Below, one piece after another: positions 8,535 to 16,822 of a stretch of 26,438 nt of DNA. The translations under genes and the position numbers were made by a program. The stretch's first letter is position 1. Each line of letters starts with the position of its first letter. The stretch comes from a virus: the IMG/VR virus record IMGVR_UViG_3300020183_000395, positions 1-26,438 of that record; one strand, written 5' to 3'. The notes below the pieces were generated by a model, which worked only from the letters and a program-made list of their open reading frames with translations, had not been told where the DNA came from and searched no databases.

Positions 8535-9752
8535 TTATTGTTTAATCATCATAATACCTGGACTATTCAATGGCGCAGCACCTGCTCCATTTGTTTGATA
8601 AATCATTCCTATTGTTAATCCATTCAAAGACGCATCAGCATCATCTGCAAATGCTGGAATATTTTGTAATGTTAAAAATAAACCGACTTGGGGATTTATA
8701 AGAACACCAAATTGATTTACTTCTACTTTTGGTTGTAATGATAAATTATCACCAATCATAGAAACAGAACCATTACTTACTATTTGCGTAAATGAAGCTG
8801 AATTCATACTTATTGCTCCATCACTTGCTGTCATATTGATATTACTACCAGGTGAATTGGTTTTACTATCAACTTGTATTTGAGCAAAATGTCCGTATGC
8901 TAAACTTTCAGTTTTTATAGTGTGTTGAATATTATTTCCCACACTATCATATTGTTTTGTATCAGTCAAAATCCAATCCGTTGGTTGTTCTATTGTTAAT
9001 ATTGCAGATTTATCATCATATCGTTCTTGTGTAAATCTTGTAGTATTAAAATCATCAAATCTAACCCCAATTGCAGGACTTGAAGTCATATCATCTATGA
9101 AGAATTTGGCACTTTGGTTTGCATCACTAGTAGAAATTGTTTGTTGAAATCCAGCAACATCATAAGAAGACACAAAGTTAGTTTGCAAATCATTTTTAGT
9201 CATAAATGAATTTAAGTTAGGGTCAGATGTTAAAATCATATCCATAATGCCATTATTTCCCGTAACCAAACCCCCAACTATTGAATGACCAAAAGGGTCA
9301 GCACTTCGTAATAAAAATTCACTCTCATTTAAAGTTACAGTGTCTTTTGCTTTCAATTCAATAATATCTTGGAAAAGTGATGTTCCAAATGATAAAGTAT
9401 TGTCGTATTGTCCCCCACTTTGATTTCTATAAAGTTTATCTGTAATCGTTTCAAAATCATCGTGTAATGTTATTGGGGAACACCCGTGTAAATTGGTGAT
9501 ATACAAGTCCGAAATACAACTACCAGTACCTCCTGTAAATGTTGAACCTGATACTAAAATTGGAATTTGTCCGTTCTGTGTTCTAATCCATAAACTATCG
9601 TCTTGTGTATTTAAGAAAAATTCACCAATAAAAGTATCAGTTGGGGTAAATTGTGTTAAACCAAAGCTTGGGTTGCCAGGTATGGTGGGGAATATCCCCG
9701 ATTGATTTGTTCGTTTAATCAATAATCTTGAATATTCTGTTTTATCTGCCAT
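8535..9752 (-). CDS. Tail fibre / receptor-binding-like structural protein
   Basis: A 405-aa beta-rich protein. The N-terminal 70 residues (LLIKRTNQSGIFPTIP, then FIGEFFLNTQDDSLWIRTQNG) form the attachment module often seen at the start of tail fibres, in which a G-E-x-x-x-N-x-x-x-x-x-L-x-x-R-x-x-x-G pattern links the fibre to the tail. The rest is rich in N, S, T, D and alternating strands without a catalytic motif, consistent with a fibrous shaft and tip. It follows the two large distal tail genes. It has no intramolecular chaperone or lyase motif that I can see, so host-surface binding is inferred from layout only. Confidence 0.6.
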   Translation of the reverse strand: MADKTEYSRLLIKRTNQSGIFPTIPGNPSFGLTQFTPTDTFIGEFFLNTQDDSLWIRTQNGQIPILVSGSTFTGGTGSCISDLYITNLHGCSPITLHDDFETITDKLYRNQSGGQYDNTLSFGTSLFQDIIELKAKDTVTLNESEFLLRSADPFGHSIVGGLVTGNNGIMDMILTSDPNLNSFMTKNDLQTNFVSSYDVAGFQQTISTSDANQSAKFFIDDMTSSPAIGVRFDDFNTTRFTQERYDDKSAILTIEQPTDWILTDTKQYDSVGNNIQHTIKTESLAYGHFAQIQVDSKTNSPGSNINMTASDGAISMNSASFTQIVSNGSVSMIGDNLSLQPKVEVNQFGVLINPQVGLFLTLQNIPAFADDADASLNGLTIGMIYQTNGAGAAPLNSPGIMMIKQ

Positions 9753-9791
9753 ATTATTTTATTTCTAAATATATTTTTATTTTATTTGTTT

Positions 9792-12700
9792 TTACATCGG
9801 GTAGTCCTGACTTTGTAAATCACCACCATCAATAATGGGACGAGCCTTGCTGTCCCCTTCATAGTTTCTGACATTGTTGAATGTTCCGTCCATTTTATCA
9901 ATAAGATTGGTTTTATTTATTTTCATAACCTCATCTAGTCCCCCATCAATTAAATAAACTTCATTTAATTTTATTCCATCTTCACCACTTATCTTAAATT
10001 TTCCAACAAATATTGATGTATTTTCATTTGGGGTAATACCATCACCCACAATAATTACCTTATCATAGGAGTTTGAACTTCCTGTAATACCTGTCAAAGA
10101 TAAATCAAATGGGGGTTGTGATGGAACGGAATTATAATCTCCAAGAATAAGTCCTGATTTAACACCCAATCCTACATTGTTATTATCCCCTCTAACGATG
10201 TAATTTCCACTTCCAATACTATTGTTACCACCACCTAAATCTAATGTCCTAGAAATAGAAAATGGGGTTGCAGTTGTTGCTCCTTTAATAACAAGAGCCC
10301 TTGTTTCGTTTCCATCTCTATCAGTCAAGTAAGGAATTAGTTGGGTTCTTGCCCAACACACACCATTTGTGTATTGTCCCCCAAGAGCATTACAGGTGTC
10401 TTCAGTTATAAAGTCCCCACTTTTAGAAATATATGCTGGGCCTTGTGGTGTATCTTGTATTACCAAGTCATTTGTAAGTCCTGCAGTTTGAACGCCAACT
10501 TTTATATTGTCGGGATTTGAAATATTTATATTATTTATTTTGAATAATTCTACCTTCGTTGTCTTGTCATTTCCAACGGGGTTGTAATCAGCGATTTTAT
10601 TTATCCTCCAATATGAATTATCAATTAAAATAATGTCCCTAAAATCTAAATCAGCAATATCAATGGGTTTCAAAACAAATTTTGCTTCCAACAATTTGGA
10701 ATTTCTATCAATAACATCTAGTAAGGTATTTTTATGGAACTGCTCAAATAGAGTATTGACAGGATATTGTGTTGTAGTCCAATATATTTTATCTGTTGGA
10801 GCAAACCCCAAGTCATAAGAAGGGGAAAATGGGTCATCCCACATACCACAATATGCATATTGATTTAATGTAAAACCTGAACTTTGTGGTTGTCCCACAT
10901 AATCTTTAAGAACATAGGGATAATTTGTGTTTTTAAGTCCATCATAAAATAAAATTCGTAGATTGACACTTAAAGGTTTGTAGGTATTCCCATCCATTTT
11001 AACAAATTGGGGAGCAACTCTATCTGCAATTGTAAAATTACTATCTGGTGTTGGGGAAAAAAGTAATTCAAGTTTTTCCACCTTGTTTGAAAAATCATTA
11101 TCTACCCCAAGTTCAAAATCCCCATAAATTCTGTTTGTTTCTTTTGTATATTCTTCGTTAAAATAATCTTTATCTGCTTTGTAAGTGTAGTAAAACTTAT
11201 AAGCATCCAATTCTGACATAGGGGTTATTTGTATTTCGTCTGATTGGTCTAGTTTATAAGTCCAATCTAAAACCCTTAACCTTGAATTGTAAAAGTCATC
11301 ACGGGGTTCTATATTCACTTTAAGGGGGTTTGATATATCTTGCCATACCACAAGGTTAAACATCTTCAAAATGTTTGTAAAAAAGTCCTTAATTGCAATA
11401 TCAGGTAATATTTGGTTCATATCAATTGGGTCATTTACACCCTGAACCAAGTTAGATGAAGGTATGACTTCAAACTTTGTGGTTTGTTGGTTATAACTAT
11501 CTGGTAATAAACAAGCGGCAAATACATTTTTATCCTCCCCATCAAAATCTACATTAGCAAATTCAAAAGCAAATTCTATGAAAAGAATATCACCCGTAAG
11601 TAAATAAAAATTTGATTGTGCCATATCAATTGGTATGGGCGCATTTAAGTCAAGCCAAGGTGATGAATGGGATTGAGCATCACTTGGATAGAATGATGTA
11701 GGAACTGATGTTTCAGCAATATTTGTTGTTGTGTTCCCCCTTTTATGTTTGATACGAGCATATAATTTAAGTTCATTGTCATTCCATTCTATTGGAAAAC
11801 CAAGTGCATGATAATATTTTATAAATACATTTGCAGTTAAATTGATGTCATAATAACCATCATTTGCACAGGTGTATCTTGCTGTTGAAGTTGATGGGGA
11901 GTTTCCTGATGTAAAAAACCATTCACCATTAGGGTTTTGAAAATCTACACCTACAAACGAACCTGATGTTCTTTCAAATGGAACATAATAACTTACCAAT
12001 GAATTATTATACCAAGATGGGGATGTTGAAACATTTTGTCTAATTGTGGTTGTTGCTTTGAACCCCGTATTTGTTGAAGTATCAAGTGATTGAAAAGGGC
12101 CCATAGCAAATGGGGAATTAAAGGTTGCACCTGTGCCAGTCACCCCAACTCTTGTAATTCTATTTTGATAATCATTTTGGGTAAGTTGCAAGTTGTCTTT
12201 TGCAAAGGGGATAATTAGTTTTTTAAAATAATCGGAGTTAAAAAAGTTTGAACTATATTCATATCCCGCTAACTCAAACGCCTTATCAATAATTGTTTTG
12301 ACATATACAGCAGGGTAAAGATTAAAACAATATAATTTATCGTAATAGTCGTTTGTTTGCCCATTTACAATATAGGGATATACATATCCAATACCAGATG
12401 GGCCCACATAAGTTTGATTTCCGAATGATGTAATGGTATAATTCCAACTATCAGCAATTACACTTTTACTTCTTGTGTGGTTGTATTCACTTAAATCAAT
12501 ATTTGCCAATGTTAAATCCCCCCATTCATCAGTTAGGGTTTTCAACTGCCCAAAAACTGCCACTTCATAATCAACACTAAAATCAAGTCGTTTGACATTT
12601 AGTAGTTGAAGATTACCAACCATAAGTTCTTGTTCCCCACAACGAATAATTGCTGGCATTGTTGCCTTGGGGTTAAAGGTAATGGTGTCAATATTTACTT

Positions 12701-12881
12701 CAAAATATTGTTTGAAGAATTTATTGTTAAATGGTGTCCCTGGCAAAGTAATTGTCTTGGAAAAGTTGGTATTTTTTTTGGTGATATTTAATATATCTTC
12801 AACCTGATAGTTCAAAGATATACCCACATCTTCGTAAGTATCCAACATTTTACCATTAACTTGTAATTGAAATTGGTTCAT
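9792..12881 (-). CDS. Large distal tail / baseplate hub protein
   Basis: The largest gene, 1029 aa. The N terminus has the segment KKNTNFSKTITLPGT followed by NNKFF near residues 35-55, an arrangement typical of a tail-tip protein family in Bacteroidota phages and prophages. Residues about 80-770 are mixed beta domains with many aromatic and Asn residues, as in tail hubs. Near residues 815-840 is a Cys pair (EDTCNALGGQYTNGVCWA). After it comes a stretch with SIGSGNYIVRGDNNNVG and a GLGVKSGLILGD segment, resembling the left-handed parallel beta-roll of YadA-like heads and suggesting a trimeric C-terminal needle or fibre. No peptidase or glycosidase motif is visible. The gene sits 3 nt after the 647-aa tail gene, implying one complex. 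Confidence 0.65.
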   Translation of the reverse strand: MNQFQLQVNGKMLDTYEDVGISLNYQVEDILNITKKNTNFSKTITLPGTPFNNKFFKQYFEVNIDTITFNPKATMPAIIRCGEQELMVGNLQLLNVKRLDFSVDYEVAVFGQLKTLTDEWGDLTLANIDLSEYNHTRSKSVIADSWNYTITSFGNQTYVGPSGIGYVYPYIVNGQTNDYYDKLYCFNLYPAVYVKTIIDKAFELAGYEYSSNFFNSDYFKKLIIPFAKDNLQLTQNDYQNRITRVGVTGTGATFNSPFAMGPFQSLDTSTNTGFKATTTIRQNVSTSPSWYNNSLVSYYVPFERTSGSFVGVDFQNPNGEWFFTSGNSPSTSTARYTCANDGYYDINLTANVFIKYYHALGFPIEWNDNELKLYARIKHKRGNTTTNIAETSVPTSFYPSDAQSHSSPWLDLNAPIPIDMAQSNFYLLTGDILFIEFAFEFANVDFDGEDKNVFAACLLPDSYNQQTTKFEVIPSSNLVQGVNDPIDMNQILPDIAIKDFFTNILKMFNLVVWQDISNPLKVNIEPRDDFYNSRLRVLDWTYKLDQSDEIQITPMSELDAYKFYYTYKADKDYFNEEYTKETNRIYGDFELGVDNDFSNKVEKLELLFSPTPDSNFTIADRVAPQFVKMDGNTYKPLSVNLRILFYDGLKNTNYPYVLKDYVGQPQSSGFTLNQYAYCGMWDDPFSPSYDLGFAPTDKIYWTTTQYPVNTLFEQFHKNTLLDVIDRNSKLLEAKFVLKPIDIADLDFRDIILIDNSYWRINKIADYNPVGNDKTTKVELFKINNINISNPDNIKVGVQTAGLTNDLVIQDTPQGPAYISKSGDFITEDTCNALGGQYTNGVCWARTQLIPYLTDRDGNETRALVIKGATTATPFSISRTLDLGGGNNSIGSGNYIVRGDNNNVGLGVKSGLILGDYNSVPSQPPFDLSLTGITGSSNSYDKVIIVGDGITPNENTSIFVGKFKISGEDGIKLNEVYLIDGGLDEVMKINKTNLIDKMDGTFNNVRNYEGDSKARPIIDGGDLQSQDYPM

Positions 12882-12884
12882 AAA

Positions 12885-14828
12885 TTAAAATCTATATTCG
12901 TTTGATGCAAAGATAAAGTTAAAGGAGTAAGCAAATAAATCTTCGTTGATTTGTTTATACACTTCTATCTTTTTTTCTTCTAATGCCCCACCATATAACT
13001 CACCATCGGGGGTTTGCAAATATACAAATGGTGATTGTATTAAATCTTCCATCAAGTCCCTTTCAAATTCATACAACCAACCTGAATTTACTATAATTGA
13101 TTTTCTGCTTCGTAAGAAAAAGTTTTTATCCCCCCTACCATAACTATCATAACCAAAGGAATTGTTTTCCCAATTACCTTCTTGTTGGTAATATGTCTTG
13201 GTTTCACTTTCTATATTGTCCCTTGATACATATTTGAAGGGGTAAGACAACCAACTTCCCAACTTATCCTTCCATAGAATATGGTATATTTCGTATTTGG
13301 TGCATTCTGTATCCACTTCAAAACAAATGGTGTTAGATAATTGTGTTGGACTTGACACCCCGTTGTCTGCCGCATACACACAATAAGATGTAATCCCACT
13401 TGAATAGGATGAAAATGGGACTGAAAAGTTATTGGTTGGGGTAAGTTGTGCAATTTGGTTTATTCCACAAGCCACATAACAATCGTCTGTAAATCCACTA
13501 AAAAATAAATGCCCCAAGATATTTCCGTTATTGTAAAAGGTATATCCCTGTCCTGTGTTAGTTACTAGGGGGTCGTTGTGTTGTAATAACCACCATAATG
13601 TTTCAGGTAAAATTCTATATTCTTGTTGTTGATTACAAATGGTAGAAAAATTATTTAGTGTAAATGCCCTTAATTGAATTGTATATTTGTCGTATTCTGT
13701 TAGGGTATATTCGTCTTTATTAAGGTGAGCGTTAAAAACACATAGTCCCGTTAAAACCACATCATTTAAACTTCTTGTTATTCTGTTATCAGCAAATGAC
13801 ATTTCACCAGGAATAATTGGGGAAGCCCCCGCAAAAGTTTTGTCCGTTACGATGATTAAATAACCTAGTATAGGGTCAATATACATATTGATAATATTAC
13901 ACACCCCATTATAAGATGGTTGTGGGACACCATAAATTACACCAGGTTCGACAGGGGACGAGTTTAGAAATAGTTTTGCAGTTTCTAATTCATTCGGATT
14001 GGGGATTGAAACAAGTGTTGTAAATCCGTTATATGAAGGGTTTGTAACTTGTCCCGTTACATTTATTGTTGCACCGATTGGGAAGGGAACAGAGGTTGCC
14101 CCTGTAAATCCAACTGCTCCTGCTATGAATGTATTATCCAAATAATTCCACCCATATAAATCTTGTTCTATATTGATTGTATCCCCGATTGAAAAACATA
14201 TATCATTTAGGTTTGTAATACCTGTAAAGGCGAAACCTAATGCTCCCCCAACAAAGATATTATCGTCAAATCTAACGACACATCTTCTTTCGTTCCCCAA
14301 GAATAATTCATAACAAAATCTTGTATCGGGCCCATCAAAAGATAAATGAAATTGTTGTGTTTGTCCCGTTAGATTGTGGGACACAAAATCTTTTAACACA
14401 TTTGATAAATCTGCTTTTGCATTCCCATCAACATCGGGGTTAAATTTATATTTGATAAACTTTTGAAGGGTGAAGTCCCCCGAACCAAATGGAACAGATG
14501 GAACCAAGTCAATTACAAAGTTTGTGGAGTTGATTATTTTTTTGACAATATAATATCCCGTATATTGATTAAAGTTATTTGTGTCATCTAATAATAGGTA
14601 ATCCCCAAGTTCATAAGGGTGTGGGGATGAGGTTGTTATTTGAGTGAAGACATTTCCATAAATAGCATATGATTGTGGGGGTGATGTAATATTCGTCTTA
14701 TCATAACATATATTTACGACATATTTATAATCATTTGACACAAACACATCAGTATCAAAAATCTTTATTGGGACGGCAGAATAGGCTGCCATATATGTAT
14801 CAGGGGTTGTAAGTGCTGTTATTGACAT
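12885..14828 (-). CDS. Tail tip / baseplate structural protein
   Basis: A 647-aa beta-rich protein of tail character: abundant N, T, Y, F and G, no membrane segment, no signal peptide. The start (MSITALTTPDTYMAAYSAVPIKIFDTD) matches a pattern seen at the N terminus of tail proteins of Bacteroidota phages. Two internal segments with F-x-G-A-x-G-F-(A/T)-G-(I/A)-T near residues 190-205 and 233-245 look like an imperfect duplication within a beta domain. It is packed between the tail-completion gene (2-nt gap) and the 1029-aa hub gene (3-nt gap), so translation is likely coupled. A Dit-like adaptor role is plausible by position only. Confidence 0.6.
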   Translation of the reverse strand: MSITALTTPDTYMAAYSAVPIKIFDTDVFVSNDYKYVVNICYDKTNITSPPQSYAIYGNVFTQITTSSPHPYELGDYLLLDDTNNFNQYTGYYIVKKIINSTNFVIDLVPSVPFGSGDFTLQKFIKYKFNPDVDGNAKADLSNVLKDFVSHNLTGQTQQFHLSFDGPDTRFCYELFLGNERRCVVRFDDNIFVGGALGFAFTGITNLNDICFSIGDTINIEQDLYGWNYLDNTFIAGAVGFTGATSVPFPIGATINVTGQVTNPSYNGFTTLVSIPNPNELETAKLFLNSSPVEPGVIYGVPQPSYNGVCNIINMYIDPILGYLIIVTDKTFAGASPIIPGEMSFADNRITRSLNDVVLTGLCVFNAHLNKDEYTLTEYDKYTIQLRAFTLNNFSTICNQQQEYRILPETLWWLLQHNDPLVTNTGQGYTFYNNGNILGHLFFSGFTDDCYVACGINQIAQLTPTNNFSVPFSSYSSGITSYCVYAADNGVSSPTQLSNTICFEVDTECTKYEIYHILWKDKLGSWLSYPFKYVSRDNIESETKTYYQQEGNWENNSFGYDSYGRGDKNFFLRSRKSIIVNSGWLYEFERDLMEDLIQSPFVYLQTPDGELYGGALEEKKIEVYKQINEDLFAYSFNFIFASNEYRF

Positions 14829-14830
14829 AT

Positions 14831-15286
14831 TTAATCTTCGGTATTTTCTTTATTATCTTCTTCTATTTTTTTAATTATTTGTTCCACAACTGCTTTTTCC
14901 CACTTTTGTTGTAGTTGTGGGTCTGTATCAAAAGCGTTTATTGTCTTTGGTATTACATTAGTGGGGGGTATTCCAAACTTATAAATACTTTTTTGTATTG
15001 CATATGCTGCCGATTTAGGAAGTCCCTTAACACTAACCCACTGAAGTAAGGGTCTGATTGGGGGATATGTTCCCCTCTTTCTACCACTATCTACAAATTT
15101 TAGGTAATCTTCACTCTCCAAGATGATTGCAATATTTTGTCCGTCATCTTTTAGTTTATAATTTAAACTATTAATCAATCTACCTGTTGCAATTTTTCCT
15201 GCTTTTAGTAGTTCCCTTGTCAATATTTTTACATAGTCCCTACCAAACTCCTGTAATTTTTGTCTTGTGATTAGTGGTTCTTCCAT
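14831..15286 (-). CDS. Tail completion protein, HK97 gp10-like
   Basis: A 151-aa protein with the pattern of HK97 gp10-like head-tail joining proteins: a basic helix ending in ATGRLINSL (about residues 34-42), then a strand/turn EDYLKFVDSGRKRGTYPP at residues about 59-76, then W-V-x-x-K-G and a C-terminal helix. Such proteins cap the tail or join it to the connector. The acidic C terminus (KKIEEDNKENTED) overlaps none of its neighbours; only 2 nt separate it from the following tail gene and 9 nt from the preceding one. Confidence 0.75.
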   Translation of the reverse strand: MEEPLITRQKLQEFGRDYVKILTRELLKAGKIATGRLINSLNYKLKDDGQNIAIILESEDYLKFVDSGRKRGTYPPIRPLLQWVSVKGLPKSAAYAIQKSIYKFGIPPTNVIPKTINAFDTDPQLQQKWEKAVVEQIIKKIEEDNKENTED

Positions 15287-15295
15287 AATTTGTTA

Positions 15296-15784
15296 TTAAG
15301 CCAATGGTATTATACAATTTAAATGTTTTACCTTCAGTGGAAATTGAGCCACCCATCCACATACCTTATCAGGTGTTTCATCAACGGCGGGGAAACAAGA
15401 TGTATCCCCATCTATTTTAAGTCCATAGATGTGCCAATTTACTTCTATTTCTGTAATCAAATCTTGAAGATATTGTAGGGTATCTGATAATATCTCTTGT
15501 GAATTGTCTGAATTAACCCCATTTATATCAAGGTAATTTTGTTGGATATTTATTTTATCCATTAACAAAACTGTAATCCCATATCGGGGGACTGCTGTTT
15601 TATTTGTTACGCTAATGGTTGATTGTTGGTCTAGTGACAACCACAAATAAGGAAACTCCATTTGTCTTGATGTCCCTATATCAGAAGTGGGCCCGAAACC
15701 AAAATCTTTAATGAAGAAATGGTTTTGGGCAAACGAACTAAATAAATTTATTAGCTGATTTAATGTTATAATATTTACACTCAT
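15296..15784 (-). CDS. Probable tail terminator / minor tail protein
   Basis: A 162-aa protein with alternating strands and one long helix (SDNSQEILSDTLQYLQDLIT, about residues 91-110). Its size, an FPYLWLS strand near the N terminus and the position next to the gp10-like gene fit tail-terminator proteins of Bacteroidota phages. The start ATG overlaps the stop of the frameshift extension upstream (ATGA), so its translation is coupled to that product. There is no catalytic motif. The role is inferred from neighbours. Confidence 0.6.
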   Translation of the reverse strand: MSVNIITLNQLINLFSSFAQNHFFIKDFGFGPTSDIGTSRQMEFPYLWLSLDQQSTISVTNKTAVPRYGITVLLMDKINIQQNYLDINGVNSDNSQEILSDTLQYLQDLITEIEVNWHIYGLKIDGDTSCFPAVDETPDKVCGWVAQFPLKVKHLNCIIPLA

Positions 15785-16589
15785 AGGGCACCTGTTTTAG
15801 TTTGTTGTTCTATTTGGTTTTTTTGATAAAAGTAAGACACCCAATTTAGACACGACACATAATTCTTTTCGTAAATCTCTACATCGGTGCAGTTAAGTTC
15901 CTTCATTAACATATGAACTAACCCCAACCATACATACTTATCATCCATCTTAAACCTTGTTTTTATTTTGTTAAACCTATCTTTTGTTTTCTCTTCTGTT
16001 TCGGAGGGTTTCCTAAAGATTGGTTCGTATTGTTTTGTAATATAAACCCTCCATCTAAAAAAAAATTAAATATGTTAAATACCTTTGATACTGGTAGTTT
16101 AGCAAATGTGGGGGCTCTATCTAAAAAGTCCCCCTTGAAACTTTCCAAATTACCCTTATTAGTTTTCTTTCTTAGAAAGACACATAACAACTTATCCATC
16201 ACAAGGAATAGATTGTTGTTTGATTGGGCTAAAAGTGTTTCTATTGATATGATTTCCCCCATAGTAAATTTACTAAAATCCTTTTTAAAGAAGTAGGTTT
16301 CTCCTTCTATATCAACCCCTTCACCTAAATCTTCTGGTATCATTTCCGTATTAACAAACTCCATAGCTTGTGCTAATTTACTAAACTCTTCATAGGGGAG
16401 TTGGTATATTATGTCTTTATCAATCGACCCTAATAGTGATATGGCATCAATTGCCTGTTCTAATACGGGTTGATTATCACGGGGGACACTAAATAGTTTA
16501 GCGAACTCCTGTATAGACACCTCATCCCAATTAGTAGGTAGGGTGAAGCTGGTTACCTCATCGTCAATTTCAACATTAACTTCTAACAT
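15781..16589 (-). CDS. Tail assembly chaperone, long form made by -1 frameshifting (269 aa)
   Basis: Predicted fusion of the first 178 codons of the 208-aa gene with a 91-codon frame entered by a -1 slip at the heptamer 16062-16056. The -1 frame is closed by TAA immediately before the T run, is open from the slip site to TGA at 15781, and has protein-like content: a W-R-V-Y strand, a charged K/E helix, then a hydrophobic helical segment starting MDDKYVWLGLVH and ending near NYVSCLNWVSYF. This is the lambda gpG/gpGT arrangement, in which the rare long form recruits tail tube protein to the tape measure. An independent start at 15948 (55 aa) is the alternative. The stop overlaps the next gene's start as ATGA. 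Confidence 0.75.
15963..16589 (-). CDS. Tail assembly chaperone, short form (gpG-like, 208 aa)
   Basis: A 208-aa acidic, mostly helical protein. It starts with a beta hairpin (LEVNVEIDDEVTSFTLP) and a W-D-E-V-S-I-x-E-F segment, then an LLGSIDKDIIYQLP helix and a central FFKKDFSKFTMGEIISIE stretch. This layout is typical of tail chaperones of Gram-negative phages, which coat the tape measure during tail assembly. Normal decoding past L178 adds a 30-residue basic tail (ending KRKQKIGLTK). A -1 slip at codon 178 would replace that tail with 91 residues. The gene lies just upstream of the tail-completion genes, but the tape measure gene is 8 kb further on. Confidence 0.7.
   Translation of the reverse strand: MLEVNVEIDDEVTSFTLPTNWDEVSIQEFAKLFSVPRDNQPVLEQAIDAISLLGSIDKDIIYQLPYEEFSKLAQAMEFVNTEMIPEDLGEGVDIEGETYFFKKDFSKFTMGEIISIETLLAQSNNNLFLVMDKLLCVFLRKKTNKGNLESFKGDFLDRAPTFAKLPVSKVFNIFNFFLDGGFILQNNTNQSLGNPPKQKRKQKIGLTK
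16003..16062 (-). other. Programmed -1 ribosomal frameshift signal (slippery heptamer plus stem-loop)
   Basis: On the minus strand a run of nine T (16065-16057) then A gives the heptamer T TTT TTA (16062-16056) exactly in the X XXY YYZ frame of the 208-aa gene; its last codon is codon 178. Three bases later GGAGGGTTT (16052-16044) pairs perfectly with AAACCCTCC (16011-16003), a 9-bp stem with a 32-nt loop, extendable by a U-G pair. The 3-nt spacer is shorter than the usual 5-9 nt, so the lower stem may open at the ribosome. The nine-T run could also allow transcriptional slippage. Confidence 0.75.
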
Positions 16590-16617
16590 ATTTATCCTTT
16601 TTATTTGTTTTATTTAT

Positions 16618-16779
16618 TTATCTTTTAGATAAGATACTCCATATCCCACCTGTTAGGGTAAGAACGGCTCCTGTTATTTCTGATACAAGGGTTTCATCTA
16701 ATAGTCCCTTTGTAATTAAAATACCACCCACGAATGTAAGGGTGTGTCTAATAAGTCCTAATACAATTTCTTTTTTCAT
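16618..16779 (-). CDS. Small holin-like membrane protein (53 aa)
   Basis: A 53-aa ORF between TerL and the tail chaperone. It starts MKKEIVLGLIRHTLTFVGG; one hydrophobic helix covers about residues 5-24, a short charged turn (KGLLDETLVSE) follows, and a second helix covers about 33-50, ending WSILSKR. The R-H-x-L-T-x-x-G-G ... G-x-x-x-T-x-x-G-x-x-W-S-x-L-S-K-R pattern is that of small two-helix putative holins of the Pam3-gp28 type. It would oligomerise in the inner membrane. The leader upstream of the ATG is A/T-rich. This is the second holin candidate in the genome, and neither is next to the lysin candidate. Confidence 0.7.
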   Translation of the reverse strand: MKKEIVLGLIRHTLTFVGGILITKGLLDETLVSEITGAVLTLTGGIWSILSKR

Positions 16780-16822
16780 AATAATATAATTTTAATTAAA
16801 TATAATTCCCCCTGATTTGTTT

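Noticed and set aside
15781-15948. A stand-alone 55-aa gene starting at ATG 15948
   Set aside because: The same frame is open 36 codons further upstream to the slippery site with protein-like content, so entry by frameshifting is the better explanation; independent initiation is not excluded.
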